DNA from: Marivita sp030148515 | GTDB lineage: Bacteria > Pseudomonadota > Alphaproteobacteria > Rhodobacterales > Rhodobacteraceae | Direction: 5' to 3' | Length of the DNA stretch: 64,000 nucleotides | Assembly: GCF_048006345.1 (NCBI RefSeq) | Contig: NZ_CP180351.1 | Span: 4,216,001-4,280,000, forward strand | Shown here: positions 43,683-52,325 of the stretch, piece after piece | How positions within the stretch are numbered: position 1 is the stretch's first letter | Layout: every line of letters begins with the position of its first letter | Made by a program: the position numbers and the translations under genes | The notes under the pieces: generated by a model | Database searches by the model: none | What the model was told of the DNA's origin: nothing | Seen by the model: the letters and a program-made list of their open reading frames with translations, nothing else

Positions 43683-44093
43683 ATGATTGGTAAGCTGGTA
43701 AAGAGTATCTTCATGCTTGGCTTTTACGCGGTTGGCGTGTGCGGCGTGGTCGGCACATGGGATTACACGCGTCAGGCCAAAGCCGCCGACTACGTCTATT
43801 CCTTCGAGGATTATAAAAAGTCGGTCGTGGACCGTTACGGTCCCGAAGCGTCGATTGCCTTTGCCGTGATTGATACCGTCAAGACAGGCGCAGCCCACGG
43901 GCTCGAGTTGGCGGAAAAATCCGGGATGCTGGCGTCGCTGGGCATTTCGCTGCCTAGGATGACACCCGAACCGTCGGACGCGACATCCGGCGCTGCGGTT
44001 CCGCTTGCCGCACCGATTGTTCTGGCTTCGGCAGGGTCGCGGCTCGCACCCGAAAGCTCGCTCTATCCGCGCGCCCGCGTGCTGCAACAATAG
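43683..44093 (+). CDS. membrane-anchored protein of unknown function
   Basis: A 136-residue protein with one N-terminal hydrophobic segment (IGKLVKSIFMLGFYAVGVCGVV), either an anchor or an uncleaved signal. It is followed by a soluble part rich in Ala/Pro/Ser toward the C-terminus. No family recognised. It is divergent from mreB and 107 bases before the flavoprotein gene; the ribosome-binding site is weak. Confidence 0.6.
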   Translation: MIGKLVKSIFMLGFYAVGVCGVVGTWDYTRQAKAADYVYSFEDYKKSVVDRYGPEASIAFAVIDTVKTGAAHGLELAEKSGMLASLGISLPRMTPEPSDATSGAAVPLAAPIVLASAGSRLAPESSLYPRARVLQQ

Positions 44094-44200
44094 CGGGAAA
44101 CGACAGCGCGTCGTTTTCCTGCTGCAACGTGTCGGGTCGGTTTGGTGGCTTATTTGCGCTGACGGTATTCACAGGGTCAAACGCCTTGGAGTGAAGACCC

Positions 44201-46702
44201 ATGAAAACGCATGTCAAAGCTTTGGTTGTTGGTGGTGGTGCCGTCGGTACGTCAATTGCCTACCACCTTGCCCGCGCAGGTTGGAACGATGTGATGCTGC
44301 TCGAACGGGATGAGTTGACATCCGGTTCGACATGGCACGCGGCGGGCCTGCTGCCCTATTTCAACATGTCCTACGCGACGACCCACATCCACGACTATTC
44401 GATCAAGTTCTACAAGACGCTTGAGGCTGAAACCGGACTGAATGCCGGCTTCTCGGTTGTCGGCAACCTGCGCATGGCCCAAACGCAGGCGCGAATGGAT
44501 GAATACATGGTCTACGCCACGACGGCGGAAACCTGTGACGTGCCGTATGAGTGGCTCACGCCTGCGCAGATCAAAGAGCGGTATCCGCTTGTGAATTGCA
44601 CCAATCTGGTTGGCGCGATCTATCACCCAACGGATGGTTACATAAACCCTGCCGATGTCACCATGGCGATGGCCAAAGGGGCACGGCAGCGCGGCGTGAT
44701 GATTGAACGCAAGTGGCAGGCGGATGCCTTCCATTGGACAGGCGATCATTGGGATGTGACCTGCACCAAAATGGTGGAAAAAGGCGGCAATCTTGTTCCG
44801 TCCGACGAACAGATCGTCATCCATGCGGAACATGTTGTGACGGCCACGGGCAACCACCCGCAGCGGACAGCGAAACTCTTGGGCCTCAAGATCCCTGCGA
44901 TCCCGGTGGAGCATCAGTTCATCGTGACGGAACCCGATCCGGCGCTGGTGGAATGGCGCAAAGCGGGCAACCCGGAACACCCTGTTCTGCGCGACGCAGA
45001 CGCCAAGTGGTATGTGCGTGAAGAACGCGGTGGCTGGATTCTCGGTCCGTATGAGCGCAATGCGCCCGCGCGGTTTGAATACGGTGTGCCGGACAGTTTC
45101 CGTGCCGACCTTTTCCCGCTTGATCTGGAGCGGATCGAAGAAGAATACATGAGCATGATCCACCGGATTCCGTCGTCGGAAACCGTGGGCCTCAAGGACG
45201 ATTTCAACGGTCCGATCTGCTACACGCCCGATGGCAACCCGCTGGTTGGTCCGGCTCCGGGCCTGCGCAACATGTGGCTGGCCGAAGGCTTCTCGTTCGG
45301 GATCACTGCTGCTGGCGGAACCGGCTATTACCTTGCGCAACTGATGGTCGAAGGCGAGGCTGAGATCGACATGGCGTCGCTCGATCCCAAGCGCTACGGC
45401 TCGTGGATGACCACCGAATACGCCGCGCGCAAGAACGAAGAGGCGTATGAGCACGTCTACATTCTGCACCATCCGGACGAAGAGCGTCCTGCGTGCCGTC
45501 CGCTTCGGACCGCTCCGGCGTATGACCGGCAAAAGGCGCTGGGCGCGCAGTTTGGTCATGTGAACGGTTGGGAGCGTCCGAACTATTACGGTCCACTGGA
45601 TGCGCCTGAAACTTTCGACCATGACGCGCGGTCGTTCCGCCGGGGCGGCTGGTGGCAATATGCCGTCGATGAAGCCAAAGCTGTGCGCGAAGGCGTTGGT
45701 CTGATCGACGCCACAGCGTTCACCAAGCATGTCGTCAAAGGACCGGGGGCCACGCAGTTCCTCGACTGGTTCACCTGCAACAAGCTGCCCAAGGTGGGGC
45801 GGATCAACCTGACCTATGCGCTGACAAGTAAGGGGACGACGCGGACGGAATACACCATCGTTCGGCTGGCCGAGAACGAGTATTACCTCGTGTCTGCCGG
45901 GGCTTGGACCGCTTACGACGCTGATTACCTGCGCAAGGCGGCCGAGGACAAAGCGGGTGACTTCGGCTATATCGAGATCCAAGATGTGACCACCCAGTGG
46001 GGTGTTTTTGCCATCGCCGGGCCGAAGTCGCGCGATGTGTTGAAAGAGATCGTCAAGGATGCCGATCCCGAGACCGTTCTGGGCAACAAGCGGTTCCCGT
46101 GGCTGACCTGCCGCGACATCGAACTGGGCATGTGCCCGGTGCGAGCGATCCGCGTGGCCTATACCGGTGAGTTGGGGTGGGAACTGCATCACCCGATCGA
46201 GATGCAGAACTACCTTTGGGATCAGCTGATGGCGGCGGGGGCCAAGCATGGGTTGAAGCTGGTTGGTGCGCGGGCGCAGAACTGGCTGCGTCAGGAGAAA
46301 TCCTACCGTGCCTTCGGCAACGAACTGGGCCGCGACGCAACCCCGCTGGAAGCCGATCTGCCGCGCTTTGTGGATCTCGACAAGGATTTCCACGGCAAAG
46401 AGGCCATGGTGGCCACCGGCGTGCGCTCCAAGTGCTGTACCCTGCTTATCGACGGGCCGGAGGATGCCGATCCGTGGGGCCGGGAGGCGCTATATGATGG
46501 CGAGACCCGCGTTGGGCGTCTGACGTCGGGTGGGTATTCCGTGGCGTTCGCGAAATCCATCGGGATGGGCTATGTGAAGCCTGAACTGGCGGTGCCGGGG
46601 ACCAAGCTCAAGGTCAAGATTCTGGATCAGCTTTGGGATGCCGAAGTGGTCGAAGACAGCCCCTATGATCCGAAAAACGAGGTCATCCGCAAAGACGGAT
46701 GA
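44201..46702 (+). CDS. FAD-dependent dimethylglycine/sarcosine dehydrogenase-like protein with GcvT domain
   Basis: An 833-residue two-part enzyme. The N-terminal DAO-type FAD domain has GGGAVGTSIAYHLARAGW (11-28) and SGSTWHAAGLL, whose His is the covalent-flavin ligand in dimethylglycine dehydrogenase. From about residue 440 it has the folate-binding GcvT aminomethyltransferase fold (HVVKGPGATQFLDWF, RVAYTGELGWELH). It probably demethylates an N-methylated amine such as dimethylglycine, passing the carbon to tetrahydrofolate; ETF (etfAB) is a plausible acceptor. GGAG precedes the ATG. The exact substrate is inferred. Confidence 0.85.
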   Translation: MKTHVKALVVGGGAVGTSIAYHLARAGWNDVMLLERDELTSGSTWHAAGLLPYFNMSYATTHIHDYSIKFYKTLEAETGLNAGFSVVGNLRMAQTQARMDEYMVYATTAETCDVPYEWLTPAQIKERYPLVNCTNLVGAIYHPTDGYINPADVTMAMAKGARQRGVMIERKWQADAFHWTGDHWDVTCTKMVEKGGNLVPSDEQIVIHAEHVVTATGNHPQRTAKLLGLKIPAIPVEHQFIVTEPDPALVEWRKAGNPEHPVLRDADAKWYVREERGGWILGPYERNAPARFEYGVPDSFRADLFPLDLERIEEEYMSMIHRIPSSETVGLKDDFNGPICYTPDGNPLVGPAPGLRNMWLAEGFSFGITAAGGTGYYLAQLMVEGEAEIDMASLDPKRYGSWMTTEYAARKNEEAYEHVYILHHPDEERPACRPLRTAPAYDRQKALGAQFGHVNGWERPNYYGPLDAPETFDHDARSFRRGGWWQYAVDEAKAVREGVGLIDATAFTKHVVKGPGATQFLDWFTCNKLPKVGRINLTYALTSKGTTRTEYTIVRLAENEYYLVSAGAWTAYDADYLRKAAEDKAGDFGYIEIQDVTTQWGVFAIAGPKSRDVLKEIVKDADPETVLGNKRFPWLTCRDIELGMCPVRAIRVAYTGELGWELHHPIEMQNYLWDQLMAAGAKHGLKLVGARAQNWLRQEKSYRAFGNELGRDATPLEADLPRFVDLDKDFHGKEAMVATGVRSKCCTLLIDGPEDADPWGREALYDGETRVGRLTSGGYSVAFAKSIGMGYVKPELAVPGTKLKVKILDQLWDAEVVEDSPYDPKNEVIRKDG

Positions 46703-46710
46703 TCTGCGCG

Positions 46711-46738
46711 AAACCGGACGCGTCGACGCGTCCGGTTT
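46711..46738. terminator. terminator after the FAD/GcvT gene
   Basis: A perfect 12-bp stem, AAACCGGACGCG (46711-46722) with CGCGTCCGGTTT (46727-46738), followed by TT. It could serve the convergent EF-hand gene as well. Confidence 0.9.
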
Positions 46739-46777
46739 TTCCGTTGACGGAAAAACGCCCGTGTCGGGCGCTGGGGT

Positions 46778-47209
46778 TTAGCCCCGTCCAAAGTCTTCGG
46801 TGGTGACCACGTTGTCGCCATTGCGGTCCATGCCAGCGAACCATGCGGGCACGGCATCCAGGAATTCTTCGCGCGTGACGTTTCCATCACCATTGGCATC
46901 CGTCACTTCTCGCAGCATGCCATTGGCTGGGTTGCGCTTGCCTGTGCCATGGCCCTCGCCGTTTTCGGCCATATCAAGCGCGCGGGCCTCGTCGAAGAGA
47001 TCGTGTTCTTCGCTTGTCAGAACGCCATTCTCGTCGGCGTCAAAGGTCAGGAACACGTCGCCGCGCCGTTCTGTGGCCTCGGCCAAAGTGACCTGACCGT
47101 CACCGTCCAGATCCCAGCTTTCGACGAAATGCCCGCCGGGGACATTTTGTTGGGCGGTTGCGGTTGTTGCTGCGAAAAGAAGGGCAAGAAGGATGGGAGA
47201 TTTGGACAT
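46778..47209 (-). CDS. secreted EF-hand calcium-binding protein
   Basis: A 143-residue protein with signal peptide MSKSPILLALLFAATTATAQ and four EF-hand loops: DLDGDGQVTLAE (33), DADENGVLTSEE (57), DANGDGNVTREE (104) and DRNGDNVVTTED (128). All keep acidic residues at positions 1, 3, 5 and 12, so several calcium sites are likely. The ATG at 47209 has GAGGT upstream. Periplasmic or secreted; role unknown. Confidence 0.85.
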   Translation of the reverse strand: MSKSPILLALLFAATTATAQQNVPGGHFVESWDLDGDGQVTLAEATERRGDVFLTFDADENGVLTSEEHDLFDEARALDMAENGEGHGTGKRNPANGMLREVTDANGDGNVTREEFLDAVPAWFAGMDRNGDNVVTTEDFGRG

Positions 47210-47289
47210 GATGACCTCATACATATTAGTTATTTGGAATATGTATTGCTGATCTCTCAGATCTACATCCCCCCAAAGTGTCGCAGGGT

Positions 47290-47625
47290 CTAGGCGACCA
47301 GTTCGTCGAACACATCCAAGGCCTTGCCCGCGTACATCAGGCCGGGGCCACCGCCCATCTGGATGCAGGTGGCCAGCACCTCGGACACCTCTTCGCGGGT
47401 TGCGCCCAGACGGATCAGCGCTTCGGTGTGGAAGAGGATGCACGGCTCGCAACGCGTGGCTACGGCAATGCCAAGGGCCACGTATTCCTTTTCCTTGAAG
47501 GTGAGCGCCGCGTCTTTCTTGACGGTCTTGCCCAAGGCCCCGAAGGCGGCAGTCGTGTCAGGGACTGCGCCGTTGAGAGATTTCAACTGTGCTTTCATGT
47601 CGGTGAGTTTGGCTTTCCAGCTCAT
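47290..47625 (-). CDS. carboxymuconolactone decarboxylase/AhpD-family protein
   Basis: A 111-residue protein of the CMD/AhpD fold. Cys59-x-x-Cys62 and His66 in CEPCILFHTEAL form the AhpD-type redox/proton relay site, so a peroxidase-linked disulfide role is more likely than a decarboxylase. The ATG at 47625 (MSWKAKLTDMKAQLKSLNG) follows GGAGC. It is separated from mcd by a terminator. Confidence 0.88.
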   Translation of the reverse strand: MSWKAKLTDMKAQLKSLNGAVPDTTAAFGALGKTVKKDAALTFKEKEYVALGIAVATRCEPCILFHTEALIRLGATREEVSEVLATCIQMGGGPGLMYAGKALDVFDELVA

Positions 47626-47718
47626 ATCATGCTCCTGCGATGTGTTTGGTTTGCAAGAGCATTCTGGTTCGCGCCGGTCTTTGATGCAGATCAGGCACGC
47701 GGGTCGGGTGCAAAAAAG

Positions 47719-47743
47719 AAGGCCGGACACAGCGTCCGGCCTT
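47719..47743 (-). terminator. rho-independent terminator after mcd
   Basis: AAGGCCGGAC (47719-47728) pairs with GTCCGGCCTT (47734-47743) around 5 bases; on the minus strand it is followed by CTTTTTTG. Confidence 0.9.
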
Positions 47744-47770
47744 TGCAACTTCTGTGATCTGTTCGGCGCT

Positions 47771-49459
47771 TTACCCCAGCAGGCGCCGCGCGATGACCTG
47801 AGCCTGAATCTCGGCGGCCCCTTCAAAGATGTTCAGGATGCGCGCGTCACACAGGATGCGGCTGATCTTGTATTCCAGCGCGAAGCCGTTGCCGCCGTGA
47901 ATTTGCAGCGCGTTGTCGGCCGCAGCCCAAGCCACACGTGCACCCAGCAGTTTGGCCATGCCTGCTTCAAGGTCGCAACGGCGGCCTTCGTCCTTTTCGC
48001 GGGCCGAGAAGTAGGTCAGCTGACGCGCGATCATGATTTCGACCGCCATCATCGCCAGTTTCGACGCAACACGGGGGAAGTTGATCAGCGATTTGCCGAA
48101 TTGCTTGCGGTCCTGTGCATACTTCATGCCTTCGTCCAGCGCGGATTGCGCGACGCCGATGGCCCGGGCGGCGGTCTGGATGCGGGCCGATTCAAACGTC
48201 TCCATAAGCTGTTTGAAGCCTTTGCCCTCTTCCATCCCCAGAAGGTTCTCGCCCTTCACTTTGAAATCGTCGAAGTTGAGCGTGTATTCCTTCATGCCGC
48301 GATAGCCGAGCACTTCGATCTCACCACCTGAAATGCCCGGATCCTGCCAAGGTGCCTCATCCGTGCCGGGGGTCTTTTCGGCGAGGAACATCGACAGACC
48401 ACGGTAATCGGTGGTGTCAGGAACGGTGCGCGCCAGAACGGTCATCACATGCGTGCGGGCGGCATGGGTGATCCACGTTTTGTTGCCGTTGATGACCCAA
48501 TCGCCGTTTTCGTCCTTCACCGCTTTGGTGCGGAGCGATCCGAGGTCGGAGCCGGTGTTCGGTTCCGTAAAGACGGCGGTTGGGAGGATCTCGCCAGACG
48601 CGAGTCCCGGCAGCCATTTCGCTTTCTGTTCGTCCGTGCCGCCAGCGATCACCAGCTCCGCCGCAATCTCGGACCGGGTGCCGAGAGAGCCGACACCGAT
48701 ATAGCCGCGCGAGAGTTCCTCGGACACCACGCACATGGAGTTCTTGGACAGGCCAAAGCCGCCATGCTCTTCCGGGATGGTCAGGCCGAAGACGCCCATT
48801 TCGGCCAACTCGTCGATGATTTCCATCGGGATGAGTTCGTCCTTGAGGTGCCATTCGTGCGCATAGGGTTCCACCTTGTCGAGCGAGAAGCGGCGGAATT
48901 GTTCGCGGATCATGTCGAGTTCATCGTCAAGGCCGCAGGCCCCCACGGTCAGCTCTGCGCTGCGCTCCTGCATGAGTTCGACAAGACGCATACGGGCCGC
49001 CTGGGTGTTGGCGCTCTGGGTCAGCTGCATGACCTCTGGTGTCATCAGAACGCGCATGTCGTCCTGAGACACGCCGATGTCCTGAAGGCGGACCATTTCG
49101 CCCTGGTTCATCTGAATGCCACCGTAGATCTGCCAGAGGTATTCACCAAAAGCGATCTGGTGGATCAGCTGTTCGACCTCGCCGAATTTGCCGTCTGTGG
49201 TCAGACGTTCGGCCCAGCCCTGCATCTGGCGCAGGGATTCCACATAGGTGGCGAGCCATGCAAGGCCGTGTGCTGCCGTCTGGTTTTCTTCGATCAGGGC
49301 ACCTGACACCCGGCCATCCGCTTCGACCATACCCCGCACGCGGGCGTTCGCCATCTCGAGGATGGTGTTTGCCGGTTCGATTGCCGCACCTGTCAGCGCC
49401 AGCAGGTCTGGGAGGACCGTTGCGGTGGTCAGGGTCAGGTCTTGTCCATCATGGGCCAT
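47771..49459 (-). CDS. mcd: (2S)-methylsuccinyl-CoA dehydrogenase
   Basis: Acyl-CoA-dehydrogenase-family flavoprotein that oxidises methylsuccinyl-CoA to mesaconyl-CoA in the ethylmalonyl-CoA pathway. At 562 residues it has an N-terminal extension of about 170 residues before the standard acyl-CoA dehydrogenase domain, which is diagnostic of Mcd. Typical stretches: AVFTEPNTGSDLGSLRTKA, the FESARIQTAARAIGVAQ region and IHGGNGFALEYKISRILCDA near the C-terminus. AGGA precedes the ATG. Electrons would go to the EtfAB encoded 10 kb away. Confidence 0.9.
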   Translation of the reverse strand: MAHDGQDLTLTTATVLPDLLALTGAAIEPANTILEMANARVRGMVEADGRVSGALIEENQTAAHGLAWLATYVESLRQMQGWAERLTTDGKFGEVEQLIHQIAFGEYLWQIYGGIQMNQGEMVRLQDIGVSQDDMRVLMTPEVMQLTQSANTQAARMRLVELMQERSAELTVGACGLDDELDMIREQFRRFSLDKVEPYAHEWHLKDELIPMEIIDELAEMGVFGLTIPEEHGGFGLSKNSMCVVSEELSRGYIGVGSLGTRSEIAAELVIAGGTDEQKAKWLPGLASGEILPTAVFTEPNTGSDLGSLRTKAVKDENGDWVINGNKTWITHAARTHVMTVLARTVPDTTDYRGLSMFLAEKTPGTDEAPWQDPGISGGEIEVLGYRGMKEYTLNFDDFKVKGENLLGMEEGKGFKQLMETFESARIQTAARAIGVAQSALDEGMKYAQDRKQFGKSLINFPRVASKLAMMAVEIMIARQLTYFSAREKDEGRRCDLEAGMAKLLGARVAWAAADNALQIHGGNGFALEYKISRILCDARILNIFEGAAEIQAQVIARRLLG

Positions 49460-49499
49460 GAATCACGTCCTTTTCAGCTTTGGCGCTGGATATCTATTT

Positions 49500-49600
49500 T
49501 GCAGGTGCAGCGCAACAAAAATACCCAATAGAGCCAAAATTTGTTTCAATCTTTCGTATTGAATCGCTGCTTCGCGGCGTTGGTGTCAATGCAGGTGCAG
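49500..49600. repeat. 11-bp direct repeat TGCAGGTGCAG upstream of mcd
   Basis: TGCAGGTGCAG occurs at 49500-49510 and again at 49590-49600, exactly 90 bp apart, flanking most of the region upstream of mcd. It may be a regulator site or chance repeat. No gene is seen in 49460-49676. Confidence 0.45.
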
Positions 49601-49610
49601 AAACAAGAAA

Positions 49611-49643
49611 GGGCGAGTGCACCTGAGTATGGTGCGCTCGCCC
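49611..49643 (-). terminator. rho-independent terminator after pckA
   Basis: A 13-bp stem, from GGGCGAGTGCACC (49611-49623) and GGTGCGCTCGCCC (49631-49643), with one G-U pair. On the minus strand it is followed by TTTCTTGTTTC. Confidence 0.85.
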
Positions 49644-49676
49644 CTCTATTTCCAAGCGCCTTTCGACGCAGGTGCC

Positions 49677-51275
49677 TTAGCCGATGGCGGCCGCTTTCAC
49701 GTCGTCATCGATGAACGGCACGTATTGCGCAAAGTTGTCGGCAAACATCTGCACCAGCTTGGCGGCCTGCGCGTCATATGCCTCTTTGTCATTCCATGTG
49801 CGGCGTGGGTCTAGCAGCATGTCCGGCACGCCTTCGACCTTGACGGGGACTTCGAAGCCAAAGTTGGGGTCCTTGCGGAACTCCGCCTCGGCAAGGCTGC
49901 CGTCAAGGGCGGCCGTCAAAAGCGCGCGGGTCGCCTTGATCGGCATCCGCTGGCCCGCGCCATAAGCCCCGCCGGTCCAGCCGGTGTTGACCAGCCAGCA
50001 GGTCGCACCGTGGGACGCGATCTTTTCCCGTAGCAGGTTGCCATAAACCTCGGGGCGGCGCGGCATGAACGGCGCGCCAAAGCAGGTCGAGAACGTGGGC
50101 TCCGGTTCGGTGACGCCACGCTCTGTTCCGGCCACCTTGGAGGTGAAGCCAGACAGGAAGTGATACATCGCCTGTGCCGGTGTCAGCCGCGCGATCGGAG
50201 GCAGAACGCCGAAGGCGTCGCAGGTCAGCATGATGATGTTCTTCGGATGTCCACCAAGCGCGCTTTCGGACGCGTTCGAAATGTAGTCGAGCGGGTAGGC
50301 GCAGCGCATGTTCGCGGTCAGACTGTCGTCCTTGAAATCAAGCTCGAACGTCTCGGGATCGAACACCATGTTCTCGATGACTGTGCCGAACTTGGTGGTG
50401 GTCGCGTAGATCTCGGGCTCGGCCTCGGCTGACAGGTTGATCGTCTTGGCGTAGCAGCCGCCTTCGAAGTTGAAGGTGCCGCGGTCGGACCAGCCATGCT
50501 CGTCGTCGCCGATCAGAACGCGGTTCGGGTCAGCGGAGAGTGTGGTCTTGCCGGTGCCCGAAAGGCCAAAGAAGATCGCGGTGTCGACCGGGTTGCCAAC
50601 GGCGTGGTTGGCCGAGCAGTGCATCGGCATGATGCCTTTTTCCGGCAACAGGTAGTTCAACAGCGAGAAGATGGATTTCTTGTTCTCGCCTGCGTATTCG
50701 GTGCCGCCGATCAGGATCAGCTTCTTGTCGAAGTTCATTGCGATCACGGTTTCGGACCGGCAGCTGTGTTTCTTGGGGTCAGCCTTGAACGACGGGCAGT
50801 TGATGACCGTGAAATCAGCGGTGAAGCTGTCGAGGTCTTCGCGTTCCGGGCGGCGCATCATGTGACGGATGAACAGGTTGTGCCACGCCAGTTCCTGAAT
50901 GAAGCGCACGTCGATGGAGTGCTTGGGATCGGCGCCGCCGACGAGGTCTTGTACGAAATATTCGCGGCCTTTCATGTGCTCAAGCATGTCGGCATAGAGC
51001 GCGTCGAACCCTTCGGGTGACATGGGCGCGTTGTTTTCCCACCAGATCGTGTCAGCCACACTGTCGGTCTTGACAACGTGCTTGTCCTTGGGGGACCGGC
51101 CGGTGAATTTCCCGGTGGTGACAAGGAATGCCCCGCCATTGCCCAGCGTGCCTTCGCCGCGTTTGAGCGCGGCTTCGATAAGCGCGGGCTCTGTGAGGTT
51201 GTAATAGACATTGCCAAGCCCGTTGATCTGTTGATCTTCCAGCCGGAATTCCGGGTTCACCCGTCCAAATGTCAT
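49677..51275 (-). CDS. pckA: phosphoenolpyruvate carboxykinase (ATP)
   Basis: Converts oxaloacetate and ATP to phosphoenolpyruvate, the entry to gluconeogenesis from the TCA cycle. The ATG at 51275 (MTFGRVNPEFRLEDQQING) follows GGAGC and gives 532 residues, the family length. The P-loop is FFGLSGTGKTTLSAD near residue 240, followed by LIGDDEHGWSD, the metal/ATP motif. It stands next to chvI-chvG, an arrangement common in alphaproteobacteria. Confidence 0.97.
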   Translation of the reverse strand: MTFGRVNPEFRLEDQQINGLGNVYYNLTEPALIEAALKRGEGTLGNGGAFLVTTGKFTGRSPKDKHVVKTDSVADTIWWENNAPMSPEGFDALYADMLEHMKGREYFVQDLVGGADPKHSIDVRFIQELAWHNLFIRHMMRRPEREDLDSFTADFTVINCPSFKADPKKHSCRSETVIAMNFDKKLILIGGTEYAGENKKSIFSLLNYLLPEKGIMPMHCSANHAVGNPVDTAIFFGLSGTGKTTLSADPNRVLIGDDEHGWSDRGTFNFEGGCYAKTINLSAEAEPEIYATTTKFGTVIENMVFDPETFELDFKDDSLTANMRCAYPLDYISNASESALGGHPKNIIMLTCDAFGVLPPIARLTPAQAMYHFLSGFTSKVAGTERGVTEPEPTFSTCFGAPFMPRRPEVYGNLLREKIASHGATCWLVNTGWTGGAYGAGQRMPIKATRALLTAALDGSLAEAEFRKDPNFGFEVPVKVEGVPDMLLDPRRTWNDKEAYDAQAAKLVQMFADNFAQYVPFIDDDVKAAAIG

Positions 51276-51415
51276 TTGCCAAGCTCCTGTAGCCGCGCGT
51301 CGTGCGGCGGTATTGAAGAGGGACGAAGAGGTCACGTCCCACCCGTGGCGGAACGCCCAGGGTATTGGCCTCTTAGCATGTCGTTTCCAAATCTGAACAG
51401 GACGCAATCGCGCAG

Positions 51416-51446
51416 TTAGCGCAACCAAAACGGGTTTAGCGCAACC
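51416..51446. promoter_or_regulatory. direct repeat TTAGCGCAACC in the pckA-chvI intergenic region
   Basis: TTAGCGCAACC occurs at 51416-51426 and 51436-51446, 20 bp apart (about two helical turns), 141-171 bases upstream of pckA and 173-203 upstream of chvI. Each copy resembles half of a LacI-type palindrome (TTAGCGCTAA). pckA in related bacteria is controlled by LacI-family regulators (PckR/CceR), so these are candidate operators. The rest of 51276-51618 holds both promoters, with nothing else identified. Confidence 0.5.
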
Positions 51447-51618
51447 ATGGCCGCTCTCCGCTCACCGGTGTGATGCAAATTAGCCATCCGTAAGGAATTT
51501 TCCGTCTCAATAAGGCAGTCGGTGCGGAGTGATTCGCAGAATTGAGTTGGCGCAAACGGAAAAAAGCCACATAATGGCGGAAAAAATATAAATGAGAGCA
51601 GAACAAGGAACACCATCC

Positions 51619-52323
51619 ATGTCGAAAATCGCCCTTGTGGACGATGACAGGAATATCCTGACATCGGTCGCGATCACCCTTGAGGCTGAGGGTTTCGAGG
51701 TTGAGACCTATAATGACGGACAGGCCGCGCTGGACGCATTCAACAAGAAGATGCCGGATATGGCTGTCTTCGATATCAAGATGCCACGCATGGATGGCAT
51801 GGACCTGTTGCAACGGGTGCGCCAGAAATCGAAGATGCCGGTCATCTTCCTGACGTCGAAAGACGACGAGATCGACGAAGTTCTGGGCCTTCGCATGGGT
51901 GCGGACGACTACGTCAAGAAGCCGTTTTCGCAGCGTCTTCTGGTTGAGCGCATTCGCGCGCTCCTGCGCCGCCAGGACGCGATTTCCGGCGATGCCAATG
52001 GTATCGAGGTTGAAGAGACCAAGCTGATGGTGCGGGGCAACCTGACCATGGACCCGCTGCGCCACTCGGTATCCTGGAAAGGTCAGGACGTGTCGCTGAC
52101 CGTGACGGAATTCCTGCTGTTGCAGGCTCTTGCGCAGCGTCCGGGTTTCGTGAAATCGCGCGATCAACTGATGGATGTGGCCTACGACGATCAGGTCTAT
52201 GTCGATGACCGCACCATCGACAGCCACATCAAGCGGCTGCGCAAGAAGATGCGCACGGTCGATAACGACTTCTCGGCTATCGAAACGCTTTACGGGATCG
52301 GGTACCGTTACAACGAAGAGTGA
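51619..52323 (+). CDS. chvI: response regulator ChvI (OmpR/PhoB type)
   Basis: A 234-residue two-component response regulator. The receiver domain has Asp8-Asp10, the phospho-acceptor Asp52 (FDIKMPRMDG), Thr79 and Lys100 (YVKKPF); the winged-helix DNA-binding domain ends TLYGIGYRY. Start at 51619 (MSKIALVDDDRNILT) rather than an in-frame ATG at 51592 without ribosome-binding site. The stop overlaps the start of chvG. Confidence 0.94.
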   Translation: MSKIALVDDDRNILTSVAITLEAEGFEVETYNDGQAALDAFNKKMPDMAVFDIKMPRMDGMDLLQRVRQKSKMPVIFLTSKDDEIDEVLGLRMGADDYVKKPFSQRLLVERIRALLRRQDAISGDANGIEVEETKLMVRGNLTMDPLRHSVSWKGQDVSLTVTEFLLLQALAQRPGFVKSRDQLMDVAYDDQVYVDDRTIDSHIKRLRKKMRTVDNDFSAIETLYGIGYRYNEE

Positions 52324-52325
52324 CC

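Noticed and set aside
44252..46393. 713-codon open frame opposite the FAD/GcvT gene
   Set aside because: The plus-strand protein has clear family motifs over its whole length; the minus-strand translation has a composition of shadow type and no recognisable domain.
46778..47452. Longer version of the EF-hand protein starting at 47452
   Set aside because: The extra N-terminal codons lie antisense to the carboxymuconolactone decarboxylase-like gene; the signal peptide and ribosome-binding site place the start at 47209.
48449..49306. 285-codon plus-strand frame opposite mcd
   Set aside because: Antisense shadow; the mcd frame has the acyl-CoA dehydrogenase signatures.
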